A stretch of 64,000 bases of DNA, from assembly GCF_030250645.1 (NCBI RefSeq), contig NZ_JASSVS010000004.1:332232-396231 (forward strand). Direction: 5' to 3'. Positions 26,323 through 36,171 of this stretch are shown here, piece by piece (position 1 is the first letter of the stretch; every line of letters starts with the position of its first letter). Source of the DNA: Marinobacter azerbaijanicus (GTDB taxonomy: Bacteria > Pseudomonadota > Gammaproteobacteria > Pseudomonadales > Oleiphilaceae). Position numbers and translations under genes: made by a program. The notes under the pieces were generated by a model. It had not been told where the DNA came from. It saw only the letters and a list, made by a program, of their open reading frames with translations, and made no database searches.

Positions 26323-26415
26323 TTCTCGATCCGGAAAAGGAAACAGCGCGCCAGGGACGGCGCAACCATTAACGAGATATCACCCGTCTTCTAACCCGGA
26401 ACTGATTGACCATCC

Positions 26416-28281
26416 ATGCGCACTTCGCTTCGGTTCGCGCTGGCCCTGCTCTGGCTGGCAACAGGTATTCACGCATACGCCAACCCACTACCGCACACCG
26501 GAGATCTCCACCAACACCCCGCATGGCTGACTCTTGTACATTATCAGCCCGACCGCTTCGGTGATGGCTACACCAGCCAGGCGGACGATGACAGTTTTTT
26601 CCTCAGTAAGCAGGGCAAAACCTCGCCGGAGGCGGAACTTGACGCCACTTTGAGAGCCATTACCCAACCCGGAAGGGGCGATGACCACGCCCGTTGCCGC
26701 TTCCCGGCCAGGGACCGCTGGCTGAGACAGCAACTGGACTTGCCATCAAAGGCAGCCAACTGCCCGGCCTACGACGAATGGGCCGAAGAGCTGAATACCG
26801 AAACGGTGACGTTGGTGTTTGCGGCCTCGTACCTGAACAGTCCCTCGTCAATGTTTGGCCACACCTTCCTGCGCCTTGATCCGCCGCGGGAAGATGAGGA
26901 AACCAACCTGATCCTGGCTAATACCATTTCCTACGCTGCGGATGCCGCCGCCCACGACAGCGAGATTCTGTTCGCCTACAAGGGCATCTTTGGCGGCTAT
27001 CCCGGCATCACTTCAATACAGCCCTACTACGAAAAGATCCGGCTCTACTCGGACATCGAGCATCGGGACCTCTGGGAATACCAGCTCAACCTTACCCAGC
27101 CGGAAGTGGATATGATGCTTGCCCACACCTGGGAGATCCGCGACCGCAACTTCGATTACTACTTCTTCGATGAGAACTGCGCATACCGGCTTCTGGCCCT
27201 GATTGACGTGGCCCGCCCCGGCACCAACCTGCTGGACGAAGTCAGCACCCACGCCATTCCATCGGATACCGTTCGCTGGGTTGTGGACCGGGGGCTGGTG
27301 GAGGAAGTCTATTACCGACCGTCTGCCGCAACGAACGTGACCCACAGCATCAACGCCCTGCCCGACGAACACCAGACACTGGCCGCAGCCATCGCTAACG
27401 GCTATGTGGACGCCGATGCGCCGGAAGTAAGGGTATTGGGTGATGAAGAGCGGGCACGGGTACTGGACACCACTTACGACTATGTCCGTTACCAGAGCGA
27501 GGCTGACGGCTGGCCGCGGGAACATGCAGCGCCCCTCTCCCACGATCTGCTACGGGAACGTAGCCAGATCCGCGGTGTGGCAGCCCGGAAAGGTCCGCCC
27601 GAGCCTGCCATCCGTGATGATCAGGGGCACGCCACCTTCCGCGCCAGCATCAGCGGTGGGCAACTGGGGGATCGCAACTTCAGTGAGCTGACCTTGCGCC
27701 CCGCCTATCACGATGTTCTCGACCCGCCCGCCGGATATCGCGGCGGTGCCCAGCTCCAGTTCCTGCGTCTGGATGCCCGCCTATACACTGACAACGACGA
27801 ATTGCAGATCGAGCAACTCACGGGCGTGGAAATCCGCTCCCTCTCGCCCCGCAACCAGTTCTTCTCGCCACTGTCCTGGCAGGTCGGCTTTGGCGCCCGT
27901 CGCACAGACACGGAAACCGACCGTGTATTCACTCCTTACCTTGAGGGTGGCGCAGGCGGCAGCTGGCAGCTGGCCAGCGGCACCCAAGCCTTCGCCTTCG
28001 CCACCGCCGACCTGGAAATCGACGACGACCTGCGCAGGGGCTACGACGCCGCCCCGGGTGCCGACCTGGGCATATTGCACCAGAGCAACCAGTTCAGCCT
28101 GCTGGGGGGCGTGAAGACCAGAGCCTGGATCGTCAGCAGCCAGCATCGACAGGACGAGGCCTACCTGGAGGGCAACTGGCACTTCGGGCGGGAATTCAGC
28201 CTGTTCGCGAAATTCAGCCGTGAAGACCACTACGACAGGTACCGCAGCACATGGCAACTCGGACTCCACGCGTACTTCTGA
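26416..28281 (+). CDS. DUF4105 (Lnb N-terminal-like) periplasmic/outer-membrane protein
   Basis: 621 residues with a signal peptide ending near IHAYA/NP. The DUF4105 domain spans about residues 120-290 and has the conserved SSMFGHTFLRLD (candidate catalytic His) and DENCAYRLLALID (candidate Cys). The related N-terminal domain of Lnb in Gram-positive bacteria moves an acyl chain on lipoproteins; whether that applies here is unknown. The C-terminal 220 residues alternate polar and aromatic stretches and end in QLGLHAYF, suggesting a beta-barrel in the outer membrane. Its end overlaps the hydrolase gene by 31 bases. Confidence 0.78.
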   Translation: MRTSLRFALALLWLATGIHAYANPLPHTGDLHQHPAWLTLVHYQPDRFGDGYTSQADDDSFFLSKQGKTSPEAELDATLRAITQPGRGDDHARCRFPARDRWLRQQLDLPSKAANCPAYDEWAEELNTETVTLVFAASYLNSPSSMFGHTFLRLDPPREDEETNLILANTISYAADAAAHDSEILFAYKGIFGGYPGITSIQPYYEKIRLYSDIEHRDLWEYQLNLTQPEVDMMLAHTWEIRDRNFDYYFFDENCAYRLLALIDVARPGTNLLDEVSTHAIPSDTVRWVVDRGLVEEVYYRPSAATNVTHSINALPDEHQTLAAAIANGYVDADAPEVRVLGDEERARVLDTTYDYVRYQSEADGWPREHAAPLSHDLLRERSQIRGVAARKGPPEPAIRDDQGHATFRASISGGQLGDRNFSELTLRPAYHDVLDPPAGYRGGAQLQFLRLDARLYTDNDELQIEQLTGVEIRSLSPRNQFFSPLSWQVGFGARRTDTETDRVFTPYLEGGAGGSWQLASGTQAFAFATADLEIDDDLRRGYDAAPGADLGILHQSNQFSLLGGVKTRAWIVSSQHRQDEAYLEGNWHFGREFSLFAKFSREDHYDRYRSTWQLGLHAYF

Positions 28282-29117
28282 AAACACTGGCCAGCATTGG
28301 TGCCGTATTCACCCTGCTGCTGCAGACAGGCTGCAGCAGTGTGTTCTTCTACCCCGATCAGGTCACCTATGTGACACCGGACCGCCTGAATCTCGAATAC
28401 GACGACGTGTACCTGGACACCCCTGACGGCGAAACCCTTCACGGCTGGTGGTTGCCTGCGCAATCCGAACCGAAAGGCACAGTCTACTTCCTTCACGGCA
28501 ACGCCCAGAACATCAGCAGCCACATCATGAACGTCGCCTGGCTGCCTGAGAGGCGCTATAACGTTTTCCTCATCGACTACCGGGGTTATGGCCGCTCCAC
28601 TGGCGCACCGGACATAGAAGGCACCCTGCACGACGCTGAGACCGGCCTTCGCTGGCTGACAGACCAGCCCGACGTACAGGGGCAGCCCCTGTTCCTGCTG
28701 GGCCAGAGCCTCGGTGGCGCACTGGGTACCGCTCTGGCCAGCGAATGGGTCGAACGGGACGAACAACCGCCAATGGACGGCGTGATCCTTGATGGCACAT
28801 TCTCCGGCTTCCGCGCCATCGCCCGCGAAAAACTCAGCGAATTCTGGCTTACCTGGCCCTTCCAGGTTCCCCTGAGCTGGACCATCACGGATGAATACGA
28901 AGCCCATGAACGAATTGCCGACATCAGTCCGGTGCCGGTGATGGTGATTCACAGTGAACGGGACGGGATTATCCCGTTTCATCATGGGGAGCGGTTGTTT
29001 GAGGAGGCGGAGGAGCCGAAGCGGTTTTTACGGACGGATACGGGGCATGGGTCGACGTTTGTGATTCCGGGGTATCAGGCAGCGGTGCTTGGGTTTATGG
29101 ATGCTAATGGTGAATAG
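28251..29117 (+). CDS. Lipoprotein alpha/beta hydrolase
   Basis: 288 residues with a lipobox LLQTGC near residues 23-28, so it is probably anchored by lipidated Cys28. The alpha/beta hydrolase fold is complete: oxyanion region FLHGNAQN, IDYRGYGRS, nucleophile GQSLGG (Ser near 152), acid VIHSERDGIIPF, and His in DTGHGST. Resembles the YfhR/ABHD17 group of serine hydrolases, which includes thioesterases. Overlap with the DUF4105 gene by 31 bases implies coupled translation. The substrate is unknown. Confidence 0.85.
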   Translation: MATRTPRVLLKTLASIGAVFTLLLQTGCSSVFFYPDQVTYVTPDRLNLEYDDVYLDTPDGETLHGWWLPAQSEPKGTVYFLHGNAQNISSHIMNVAWLPERRYNVFLIDYRGYGRSTGAPDIEGTLHDAETGLRWLTDQPDVQGQPLFLLGQSLGGALGTALASEWVERDEQPPMDGVILDGTFSGFRAIAREKLSEFWLTWPFQVPLSWTITDEYEAHERIADISPVPVMVIHSERDGIIPFHHGERLFEEAEEPKRFLRTDTGHGSTFVIPGYQAAVLGFMDANGE

Positions 29118-29128
29118 GGGGCTGGGTT

Positions 29129-29160
29129 GTCGGATTACGGCTTTGCCTAATCCGACCTAC
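29129..29160 (-). repeat. REP element
   Basis: GTCGGATTA...TAATCCGACCTAC, same sequence as the first copy at 18649 except one base in the loop. It lies 12 bases after the hydrolase gene. Confidence 0.9.
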
Positions 29161-29200
29161 GGGTGAGGAGGTATTTGTTAGCGGTAACGACAGATCTGGG

Positions 29201-29310
29201 GAGCGCGCCGGGCAAGGCTGTTCAGGAACGTGCGGAGCCATGGATGGCGGAGCCCGAGCCCACATGGACGTGCTTGTGGCGTTTCCTGAACAGCCTTGCC
29301 CGGCGTGCTC
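29201..29310. repeat. Long hairpin element, copy 2 of the shared-core family
   Basis: Arms of about 29 bases (start GAGCGCGCCGGGCAAGG) are nearly perfectly inverted. The core reads GGAGCCATGGATGGCGG then CACATGGACGTGCTTGTGGCG, matching the cores at 8441 and 50427. Confidence 0.82.
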
Positions 29311-29337
29311 TAGCACCAAAGTCCATAGTCTGAAAAA

Positions 29338-29378
29338 CGAAAAAGCCCGCCAGACTCGAGAGAGCGGCGGGCTTTTTT
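29338..29378 (-). terminator. Bidirectional terminator downstream of pnp
   Basis: AAAAGCCCGCC / GGCGGGCTTTTTT stem with a 15-base loop; A and T runs flank both sides, so it can serve pnp on the minus strand and the hydrolase gene on the plus strand. Confidence 0.88.
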
Positions 29379-29410
29379 GTCGGATTACGCCTGTGGCTAA
29401 TCCGACCTAC
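29379..29410 (-). repeat. REP element
   Basis: GTCGGATTACGCC...TAATCCGACCTAC directly abutting the T-run of the pnp terminator and ending 14 bases before the pnp stop codon. Confidence 0.9.
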
Positions 29411-29423
29411 GGAAGCAAGAACC

Positions 29424-31547
29424 TTACAGCGCGGAGAGATCCGTGGGCTGCTCGCCTTCCTTTACTTCTTTCATGGACAGTTTTACGCGTCCACGGTTGT
29501 CAACGTCCAGCACCTTCACCAGAACTTCCTGGCCTTCGCTGAGCTCGTCGGTGACGTTCTCGATGCGACGGTCAGAGATCTGGGAGATGTGCACCAGACC
29601 ATCCTTGCCAGGCAGGATGTTGACGAAAGCACCGAAATCCACAATGCGCTCAACGCGGCCGCTGTAGATCGCACCCACTTCGATTTCCGCGGTGATTTCC
29701 ATGACCCGCTTCATCGCAGCATTGGCTGCATCCTGGTTGTCGGCATAGATCTTCACGTTGCCGTCATCATCCAGATCAATGGAGGCACCGGTCTCGTCAC
29801 AGATAGAACGGATCACAGAACCGCCCTTACCGATAACGTCACGGATCTTCTCCGGGTTGATCTTGATGGTGGTGATGCTCGGCGCGCGGCTTGAAAGCTC
29901 TTTACGCGGCGCGGAAATCACCTTCGCCATTTCGCCCAGGATGTGCAGGCGCGCAGTGTTGGCCTGGTCGAGGGCAATTTCCATGATCTCGTCGGTAATA
30001 CCCTGGATCTTGATATCCATCTGCAGCGCAGTGATACCTTCAGACGTACCCGCTACCTTGAAGTCCATATCGCCGAGGTGATCCTCGTCACCCAGGATGT
30101 CGGTCAGAACCGCGAACTTGTCGCCTTCCTTGACCAGACCCATGGCGATACCGGCAACCGGTGCCTTGATGGGCACACCCGCATCCATCAGCGCCAGGCT
30201 GGAGCCACAGACAGACGCCATGGAGCTGGAGCCGTTGGACTCGGTAATCTCGGAAACCGCACGGATGGTGTACGGGAATTCTTCCATGGAAGGCATAACC
30301 GCAGCCACACCACGCTTCGCCAGGCGGCCATGGCCGACTTCACGACGTCCCGGCGTACCGACACGACCGGCTTCGCCGACGGAGTACGGAGGGAAGTTGT
30401 AGTGGAACAGGAACGGATCCTTACGCTCACCTTCCAGGGCATCGATAATCTGCATATCACGGGCAGTGCCCAGTGTTGTGGTCACAATGGCCTGGGTTTC
30501 ACCACGGGTGAACAGGGCAGAACCGTGAGTGCTGGGCAGAATGCCAACTTCCACTTCAATCGGGCGGACAGTCTTGTTGTCACGGCCGTCAATGCGTGGC
30601 TTGCCTTCGATAACCTGCTGGCGAACGATGGTTTTCTCAACCTTGGCAAAGTACTTCTTTACGTCATCCGCAGAAGGCTGACCTTCCTCTTCGCCCGCCA
30701 GCTTCTCAACCAGCGCGGTCTTGATTTCGCCCAGGCGTGCGTAGCGCTCCATCTTGTCGCGGATGCTGTAAGCTTCCTCGATGGCTGCCGCGGCTTCGGC
30801 GTTAACCGCATTGAGAAGCTCCGTGTTCTCAGGCTCCGGCTGCCACTCCCAACGAGGCTTGCCTACTTCAGCAGCAAGCTCCTTGATGGCGGTAATCGCG
30901 GTCTGCATTTCCTGGTGACCATAAAGTACGGCGCCCAGCATCTGGTCTTCGATCAGGCCCTTGGCTTCGGATTCAACCATCAGAACCGCATCTTCTGTAC
31001 CGGCAACGACCATGTCCAGCAGGGAGGTTTCCAGCTCTTCGAAGGTCGGGTTCAGGAAATAGCCCCGCTCGTTGGTGTACCCAACGCGGGAGGCACCAAT
31101 CGGACCGTCAAACGGAATACCGGAGATGGACAGGGCGGCAGAGGCGGCCAGCATGGCGGCAATATCCGGGTCCTGGTTCTTGCTGGAAGACATCACGGTG
31201 GTGATGACCTGGGTTTCGTTCATGAACCCCTTGGGAAACAACGGACGAATCGGGCGGTCGATCAGGCGGGATGTCAGGGTTTCTTTCTCGGACGGACGGC
31301 CTTCACGCTTGAAGAAACCACCCGGGATTTTGCCCACGGCATAGGTCTTCTCGAAGTAGTTGACGGTCAGCGGGAAGAACGGCTGACCGGGCTTGGCTTC
31401 CTTGGCAGCAACCACAGTGCCCAGTACCGAAATATCATCAACGGTAACCAGCACGGAGCCGGTAGCCTGACGGGCAATACGGCCAGTCTCGATAGTGACG
31501 GTCTTGCCGCCAAGTTCAAACGTTTTCTTTACGGGATTAAGATCCAC
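29424..31547 (-). CDS. pnp: Polyribonucleotide nucleotidyltransferase (PNPase)
   Basis: 707 residues from a GTG ([14 protein letters not shown]) that has AGGAG five bases upstream; an ATG 21 bases earlier would include that site in the coding region. Two RNase PH-like domains ([15 protein letters not shown] and [16 protein letters not shown]) are followed by a KH domain ([21 protein letters not shown]) and an S1 domain ([33 protein letters not shown]). It degrades RNA 3'-5' with phosphate, often with RNase E. It lies downstream of rpsO in the usual order; the 300-base spacer holds hairpins that may be processing sites. Confidence 0.96.
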   Translation of the reverse strand: MDLNPVKKTFELGGKTVTIETGRIARQATGSVLVTVDDISVLGTVVAAKEAKPGQPFFPLTVNYFEKTYAVGKIPGGFFKREGRPSEKETLTSRLIDRPIRPLFPKGFMNETQVITTVMSSSKNQDPDIAAMLAASAALSISGIPFDGPIGASRVGYTNERGYFLNPTFEELETSLLDMVVAGTEDAVLMVESEAKGLIEDQMLGAVLYGHQEMQTAITAIKELAAEVGKPRWEWQPEPENTELLNAVNAEAAAAIEEAYSIRDKMERYARLGEIKTALVEKLAGEEEGQPSADDVKKYFAKVEKTIVRQQVIEGKPRIDGRDNKTVRPIEVEVGILPSTHGSALFTRGETQAIVTTTLGTARDMQIIDALEGERKDPFLFHYNFPPYSVGEAGRVGTPGRREVGHGRLAKRGVAAVMPSMEEFPYTIRAVSEITESNGSSSMASVCGSSLALMDAGVPIKAPVAGIAMGLVKEGDKFAVLTDILGDEDHLGDMDFKVAGTSEGITALQMDIKIQGITDEIMEIALDQANTARLHILGEMAKVISAPRKELSSRAPSITTIKINPEKIRDVIGKGGSVIRSICDETGASIDLDDDGNVKIYADNQDAANAAMKRVMEITAEIEVGAIYSGRVERIVDFGAFVNILPGKDGLVHISQISDRRIENVTDELSEGQEVLVKVLDVDNRGRVKLSMKEVKEGEQPTDLSAL

Positions 31548-31663
31548 GGTAACTCCTGAATTCATCATTTCAAATTGACTCAGACAACCCGCCCCTGCGG
31601 ATTATCCGTTTTAAATGCATCAACGCCTGAACTGATGAACTGAAGAGCAACCCGTCTGAAAGC

Positions 31664-31731
31664 TAACAGGCTGTTGTAAAACCCCGGGCCAGGAAAGATC
31701 TCGTGGGGCCGGGCTTTTCAACAACCTGCTA
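31664..31731. repeat. Imperfect inverted repeat in the rpsO-pnp spacer
   Basis: TAACAGGCTGTTGTAAAACC pairs imperfectly with the stretch ending GGCTTTTCAACAACCTGCTA, around a loop containing AGATCT. The CTGTTGAAAA-type end occurs in small dispersed repeats of related genera, but only one copy was seen here. Confidence 0.6.
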
Positions 31732-31807
31732 TCAATTTCGGCTTTCCAATACGACAGGGAGTTCCTTCAGAGTTCACTGACAGGCACGATGCAGGAGAGA
31801 AGCACAA

Positions 31808-31831
31808 CCGGCGGAGCAAATGCCCCGCCGG
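31808..31831 (-). terminator. Stem-loop after rpsO
   Basis: CCGGCGG / CCGCCGG stem with a 10-base loop, 19 bases after the rpsO stop. The minus-strand sequence after it lacks a long T-run, so it may be a weak terminator or an RNA-processing or stability hairpin. Confidence 0.5.
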
Positions 31832-31849
31832 CCGATAATTACTACCGGA

Positions 31850-32119
31850 CTAGCGACGCAGGTTCAGACGCTGGATCAGCTCCAGGTAGCGGTCTGCGTT
31901 CTTGCGCTTCAGGTAATCCAGCAGTTTACGACGCTGGTTAACCATCCGGATCAGACCGCGGCGGGAATGGTGATCCTGCTTGTTGGTCTTGAAGTGATCC
32001 TGCAGCTTGTTGATGTTGTGGCTCAACAGTGCAACCTGAACTTCAGGAGAACCGGTATCGCCTTCACCCTGCTGAAAATCCTTAACGATCTGTGCTTTCT
32101 CATCGGCAGAAAGTGCCAT
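31850..32119 (-). CDS. rpsO: 30S ribosomal protein S15
   Basis: 89 residues, exact family length. The sequence [29 protein letters not shown], the [21 protein letters not shown] region that contacts 16S rRNA, and the LNLRR end are all typical. It binds the central domain of 16S rRNA and orders the platform assembly. It follows truB by 92 bases and precedes pnp. Confidence 0.98.
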   Translation of the reverse strand: MALSADEKAQIVKDFQQGEGDTGSPEVQVALLSHNINKLQDHFKTNKQDHHSRRGLIRMVNQRRKLLDYLKRKNADRYLELIQRLNLRR

Positions 32120-32211
32120 AACTCACCTCATTGTCGCGATGCTATTGAATTCGGCCGAACCACGCATCTCTACAGCCCGGCTAATCAGCCACAACCATTG
32201 TAAAACGGTTG

Positions 32212-33132
32212 TCAGCTGCTCTTCACCAGACGACGAGGCACCAGTTTGGTGGCCTCCCCTTCCGGGAATCCTTCCGCCAGCCCGACGAAGCGTCCGTTGC
32301 CATAGAGGCGAACGTATCCTTCAACTGGCTGACCCGATATTCTAACTGGTTGTCCGTTCAATATCGATACCAGCGCACTGCCTTCCAGTTCCTGTTCCGG
32401 GAACATGGACAGAGCCGCGTCCGGGGCCACCAGCAGGCCATCCAGACTCTCACCCTGTTCACGCATGGCCTCCAGAGTGCTGACCGCGCAGGCGTCGGCC
32501 AGTGTGAACCCCGACGCCATGGTCCGACGCAGTGCGGTCACATGAGCCCCACAGCCAAGCACCTCGCCGATATCTTCCACCAGCGAACGGATATAGGTGC
32601 CCTTGGTGCAACTGACTGCGATGTCGATCTCGGTGTCACGCACTTCCAGTAGTTTCAGTTCGTAGATGGTGACCGGACGGGACGGGCGCTCCACTTCAAT
32701 GCCTTCCCGCGCATATTCGTACAGGGGACGACCCTTGTGCTTCAGCGCGGAGTACATGGATGGAACCTGCTGGATTTCACCACGGAACTGGTCAAGGACC
32801 GGCTCCAGGGTTTCAGCGTCCAGTCCCGTTGGCACCGGCTTTTCAGCCACCACCGCACCTTCACTGTCACCGGTTTCGGTACGGACACCCAAACGCGCAG
32901 TGGCGATATAGGCCTTGTCGCTGTCCAGCATCATCTGGGAAAATTTGGTGGCCTCACCGAAACACAGCGGCAATACGCCAGTGGCCAGCGGGTCCAGAGC
33001 GCCTGTATGGCCAGCCTTGGCTGCACCAAACAGGCGTTTCACCTGCTGCAGGACGCCATTGGATGTAATATCCATGGGCTTGTCGATGACCAGGATGCCG
33101 TTTACATCACGGCCTTTGCGGCGTCGACTCAA
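32212..33132 (-). CDS. truB: tRNA pseudouridine-55 synthase
   Basis: 306 residues. The catalytic aspartate lies in [17 protein letters not shown] near residue 46; [11 protein letters not shown] and [14 protein letters not shown] are also family motifs, and a C-terminal PUA-like part ([21 protein letters not shown]) is present. It makes pseudouridine 55 in the T-loop of tRNAs. It overlaps the end of rbfA by four bases and belongs to the rimP-nusA-infB operon. Confidence 0.97.
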   Translation of the reverse strand: MSRRRKGRDVNGILVIDKPMDITSNGVLQQVKRLFGAAKAGHTGALDPLATGVLPLCFGEATKFSQMMLDSDKAYIATARLGVRTETGDSEGAVVAEKPVPTGLDAETLEPVLDQFRGEIQQVPSMYSALKHKGRPLYEYAREGIEVERPSRPVTIYELKLLEVRDTEIDIAVSCTKGTYIRSLVEDIGEVLGCGAHVTALRRTMASGFTLADACAVSTLEAMREQGESLDGLLVAPDAALSMFPEQELEGSALVSILNGQPVRISGQPVEGYVRLYGNGRFVGLAEGFPEGEATKLVPRRLVKSS

Positions 33133-33569
33133 GCGTCTCGCTCCGAATCGTCATTGGAGGCGTTGTCGTCATCCGCCTCCTCACTACGGTCGACCGCAGG
33201 CTTGTCGCCAACCGCCTCGCGAATCAGGCTGTCCATATGGCGGCTATGTCCGAGCAGCGTGTCGAAATGGAAACGCAGCTGGGGTGTCACCCGCAACTTC
33301 ATGGCGCGGCCGATCTGGCCACGCAGGAAGCCGGAAGCCTTGTTCAGTACTGCCAGGGAATCCTTTACCTGAGGTGATTCCTCTGTCAGTTCCTCAGTGG
33401 TGAGCAAAGACACGTATATATCCGCGTAGCCCAGATCACGACTCACCTTGACGGCATTGACCGTGACCATGCCTACCCGCGGGTCTTTGACCTCCCGCTG
33501 GATAAGCTGGGCCAGCTCGCGCTGCATCTGATCGCCTATGCGATCAATCCGGCTGAACTCTCTTGGCAT
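33129..33569 (-). CDS. rbfA: 30S ribosome-binding factor A
   Basis: 146 residues; the type II KH fold is recognised from [46 protein letters not shown] and [25 protein letters not shown]. The C-terminus is a highly acidic tail ([17 protein letters not shown]). It helps late maturation of the 30S subunit and cold adaptation. Start and end overlap infB and truB by one and four bases. Confidence 0.97.
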   Translation of the reverse strand: MPREFSRIDRIGDQMQRELAQLIQREVKDPRVGMVTVNAVKVSRDLGYADIYVSLLTTEELTEESPQVKDSLAVLNKASGFLRGQIGRAMKLRVTPQLRFHFDTLLGHSRHMDSLIREAVGDKPAVDRSEEADDDNASNDDSERDA

Positions 33570-36154
33570 CAGGCCCCCGTAGACTCAAGCTTGCGCTCGA
33601 CCCGGACGCGATCAAACACCTCGATCTGGTCACCGACTTTCACGTCGTAACCCTTAACGCCGATACCACACTCCATGCCGTTACGGACTTCCGGTACGTC
33701 ATCCTTGAAGCGACGCAGGGATTCCAGCTCGCCCTCGAAGATAACCACGTTGTCCCGCAGAACACGAATAGGCTTGTTACGGTAGACCGTACCTTCGATC
33801 ACCATACAACCGGCCACCTGGCCGTACTTCGGTGAACGGAATACGTCACGCACTTCGGCGATGCCTACAATATCCTCGCGGAATTCCGGCGCCAGCATGC
33901 CGGTCAGAGCTGCCTTCACATCATCAATCAGATTGTAGATGATGCTGTAGTAGCGCAGATCCAGGCCTTCCTGCTCGACCAGTCGCTTCGCGGCTGTATC
34001 TGCACGCACGTTAAAGCCGAAGATAACCGCATTGGTGGCCATAGCCAGGCTCACATCCGTCTCGGCAATACCGCCAACGCCTGAGGACACGATCTTGACC
34101 TGGACTTCTTCGTTGCCCAGATCCTTCAGCGACTTGGTAATGGCTTCCAGTGAACCACGAACATCGGTCTTGAGGACCACGTTGAGGGTCTTGACCTCGT
34201 CCTTGCCCATGTTCTCGAACAGGTTCTCGAGTTTGGCAGCCTGCTGTCTGTGCAGGCGCTGTTCCCGCTCGCGGCTCTGGCGGAACTCTGCCAATTCCTT
34301 CGCCTTCTTCTCGTCGGCTACTGCGAAGAACTCATCACCCGCATTCGGAGTACCGTTCAGGCCCAGGATTTCCACCGGGATGGAAGGCCCGGCTTCCTTG
34401 ACCTGTTTACCAGCCTCGTCGGTCATGGCGCGAACCTTGCCGAAGAAACCACCGGCGACAACCATTTCGCCCTGGCGTAAGGTGCCGTTCTGGACAAGCA
34501 CAGTGGCCACTGAACCACGACCGCGCTCCAGGCTGGACTCGACAACCACACCCTTGGCCGGTGCATCCGGAGACGCCTCCAACTCAAGGATTTCGGCCTG
34601 CAGCAACAACGCTTCAAGCAAATCGTCGATGCCGTCTCCGGTGTGGGCGGATACCGGAATAAACTGGACGTCACCGCCCCAGTCTTCCGGAATCACTTCC
34701 ATACCGGCCAGTTCAGTCTTGATGCGGTCAGGATCGGCCCCTTCCTTGTCCATCTTGTTGATGGCGACAACGATCGGAACACCCGCTGAGCGGGCATGGT
34801 CCACCGCCTCTTTGGTTTGCGGCATCACGCCGTCATCAGCTGCCACAACCAGGATGACGATATCGGTACACTGAGCACCCCGTGCACGCATGGCCGTAAA
34901 GGCGGCGTGACCCGGAGTATCCAGGAAGGACACCATGCCGTGGTCTGTTTGCACGTGATAGGCGCCGATGTGCTGGGTGATACCACCGGACTCACCGGAA
35001 GCCACCTTGGTGCGGCGGATGTAGTCCAGCAATGAGGTCTTGCCGTGGTCAACATGACCCATCACGCTCACTACCGGTGCACGCTTGGTCTTTTCCTTGC
35101 CTTCGAAGACAAACTCGCTCAGTACCTCTTCCTCGAATGCATCTTCGCTGACGGGGTTCGGCTTGTGACCGAGTTCTTCGGTGACCAGCACGGCGGTTTC
35201 CTGATCAAGGGCCTGGTTGATGGTCGCCATTACCCCCATGCCCATCAGTTTCTTGATGACGTCGGCGGATTTAACAGCCATCCGCTGGGCAAGATCACCC
35301 ACAGTGATCGTTTCGGGAATATCGACTTCTCTTACCATTGGCTTGGTCGGCCTCTCGAAAGCGTGACGCTTCTCTTTGGGTTTCTTTTTCGCACGAAGTG
35401 GCTTGCGCAGCGTGGTGTCTTCCTCTTCTTCACTAATAACAAGAGGTTCGTCAACCGGACGGTTCCGCGGGCCGCGATGCCCTGCGGACTTCTTCTTGGG
35501 CTTGCCCTCGTCCGGCTCGTCGCCGCGCTCACGAGCTTTTTCTTTCTTTTTCTTCGGCTTGCGATCCTTGCCTTCGCCTTCTTCAGGGGGCGGGATCGGC
35601 ATGTCTTCCGGTGCGGGAACCGCTGACGGTTCCTGCTCGGCAGCCACCTTCGCTGCTTCTTTCTCTTTGTCGCCCTGTTTTTCTTCAGTTGCCGGCTTCT
35701 CTTCGGCTTCTGATGTTTCCGCAGGCGTTTCTGAAGCCGCCGCTTCCGGCTTCGATGTTTCTTCAGGCTGTGCCTGTTGAGCCGCTACCGCTGGCGTTTC
35801 TTCCGGTGCTGCGGCAGGCTGCTCCGCTGGAGCCTCTTCCTGCTTGGCCGCTTCCGGCTCCAGCTCGGCACGTTTGATATATGTACGGCGCTTGCGAACC
35901 TCAACATTGACCGTTTTTGCACGGCCCGCTTTCAGCGTGGTTGTTGTCTTGCGCTTGAGAGTGATTTTTTTCGGCTCGGCCTCACTCTCACCGTGATTCT
36001 TTCTCAGATAGGTCAGCAACTGTTGCTTCTCATCACTGGTGACAGAATCTTCCTCGGAGCGAGCCTTAAGGCCAGCCTCCACAATCTGTCGCAGCAAACG
36101 ATCCACGGGAGCGCCTACATCTGCGGCCAGTTGTTTTACCGTTACATCAGCCAT
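33569..36154 (-). CDS. infB: Translation initiation factor IF-2
   Basis: 861 residues. An N-terminal IF2_N domain ([23 protein letters not shown]) is followed by a long Ala/Glu/Pro/Lys-rich linker to about residue 280 and a second IF2_N-like piece ([21 protein letters not shown]). The GTPase domain has [20 protein letters not shown] and [11 protein letters not shown]; domains II to IV follow with the fMet-tRNA-binding end. It places initiator tRNA on the 30S subunit. Eighteen bases separate it from nusA. The linker is low-complexity, as is common. Confidence 0.98.
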   Translation of the reverse strand: MADVTVKQLAADVGAPVDRLLRQIVEAGLKARSEEDSVTSDEKQQLLTYLRKNHGESEAEPKKITLKRKTTTTLKAGRAKTVNVEVRKRRTYIKRAELEPEAAKQEEAPAEQPAAAPEETPAVAAQQAQPEETSKPEAAASETPAETSEAEEKPATEEKQGDKEKEAAKVAAEQEPSAVPAPEDMPIPPPEEGEGKDRKPKKKKEKARERGDEPDEGKPKKKSAGHRGPRNRPVDEPLVISEEEEDTTLRKPLRAKKKPKEKRHAFERPTKPMVREVDIPETITVGDLAQRMAVKSADVIKKLMGMGVMATINQALDQETAVLVTEELGHKPNPVSEDAFEEEVLSEFVFEGKEKTKRAPVVSVMGHVDHGKTSLLDYIRRTKVASGESGGITQHIGAYHVQTDHGMVSFLDTPGHAAFTAMRARGAQCTDIVILVVAADDGVMPQTKEAVDHARSAGVPIVVAINKMDKEGADPDRIKTELAGMEVIPEDWGGDVQFIPVSAHTGDGIDDLLEALLLQAEILELEASPDAPAKGVVVESSLERGRGSVATVLVQNGTLRQGEMVVAGGFFGKVRAMTDEAGKQVKEAGPSIPVEILGLNGTPNAGDEFFAVADEKKAKELAEFRQSREREQRLHRQQAAKLENLFENMGKDEVKTLNVVLKTDVRGSLEAITKSLKDLGNEEVQVKIVSSGVGGIAETDVSLAMATNAVIFGFNVRADTAAKRLVEQEGLDLRYYSIIYNLIDDVKAALTGMLAPEFREDIVGIAEVRDVFRSPKYGQVAGCMVIEGTVYRNKPIRVLRDNVVIFEGELESLRRFKDDVPEVRNGMECGIGVKGYDVKVGDQIEVFDRVRVERKLESTGA

Positions 36155-36171
36155 ACTGGTCCTCCTCCCGA

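Larger units (their letters stand above)
29118..29423. other. 306-base gene-free stretch with repeats and a shared terminator
   Basis: Between converging genes. Holds two REP elements, a long hairpin element and an intrinsic terminator, listed separately; nothing else seen. Confidence 0.85.
31548..31849. other. 302-base rpsO-pnp spacer with two hairpins
   Basis: Contains a long imperfect inverted repeat (31664-31731) and a GC-rich stem-loop (31808-31831), listed separately. No gene. In E. coli this spacer carries the RNase III site for pnp autoregulation; a similar use is possible here. Confidence 0.7.

Noticed and set aside
29943..31559. 538-codon open frame opposite pnp
   Set aside because: Shadow of pnp with no start signal and no domain.
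31548..31568. ATG start of pnp at MMNSGVT
   Set aside because: It would place AGGAG inside the coding region; the GTG after it gives the family N-terminus and good spacing.
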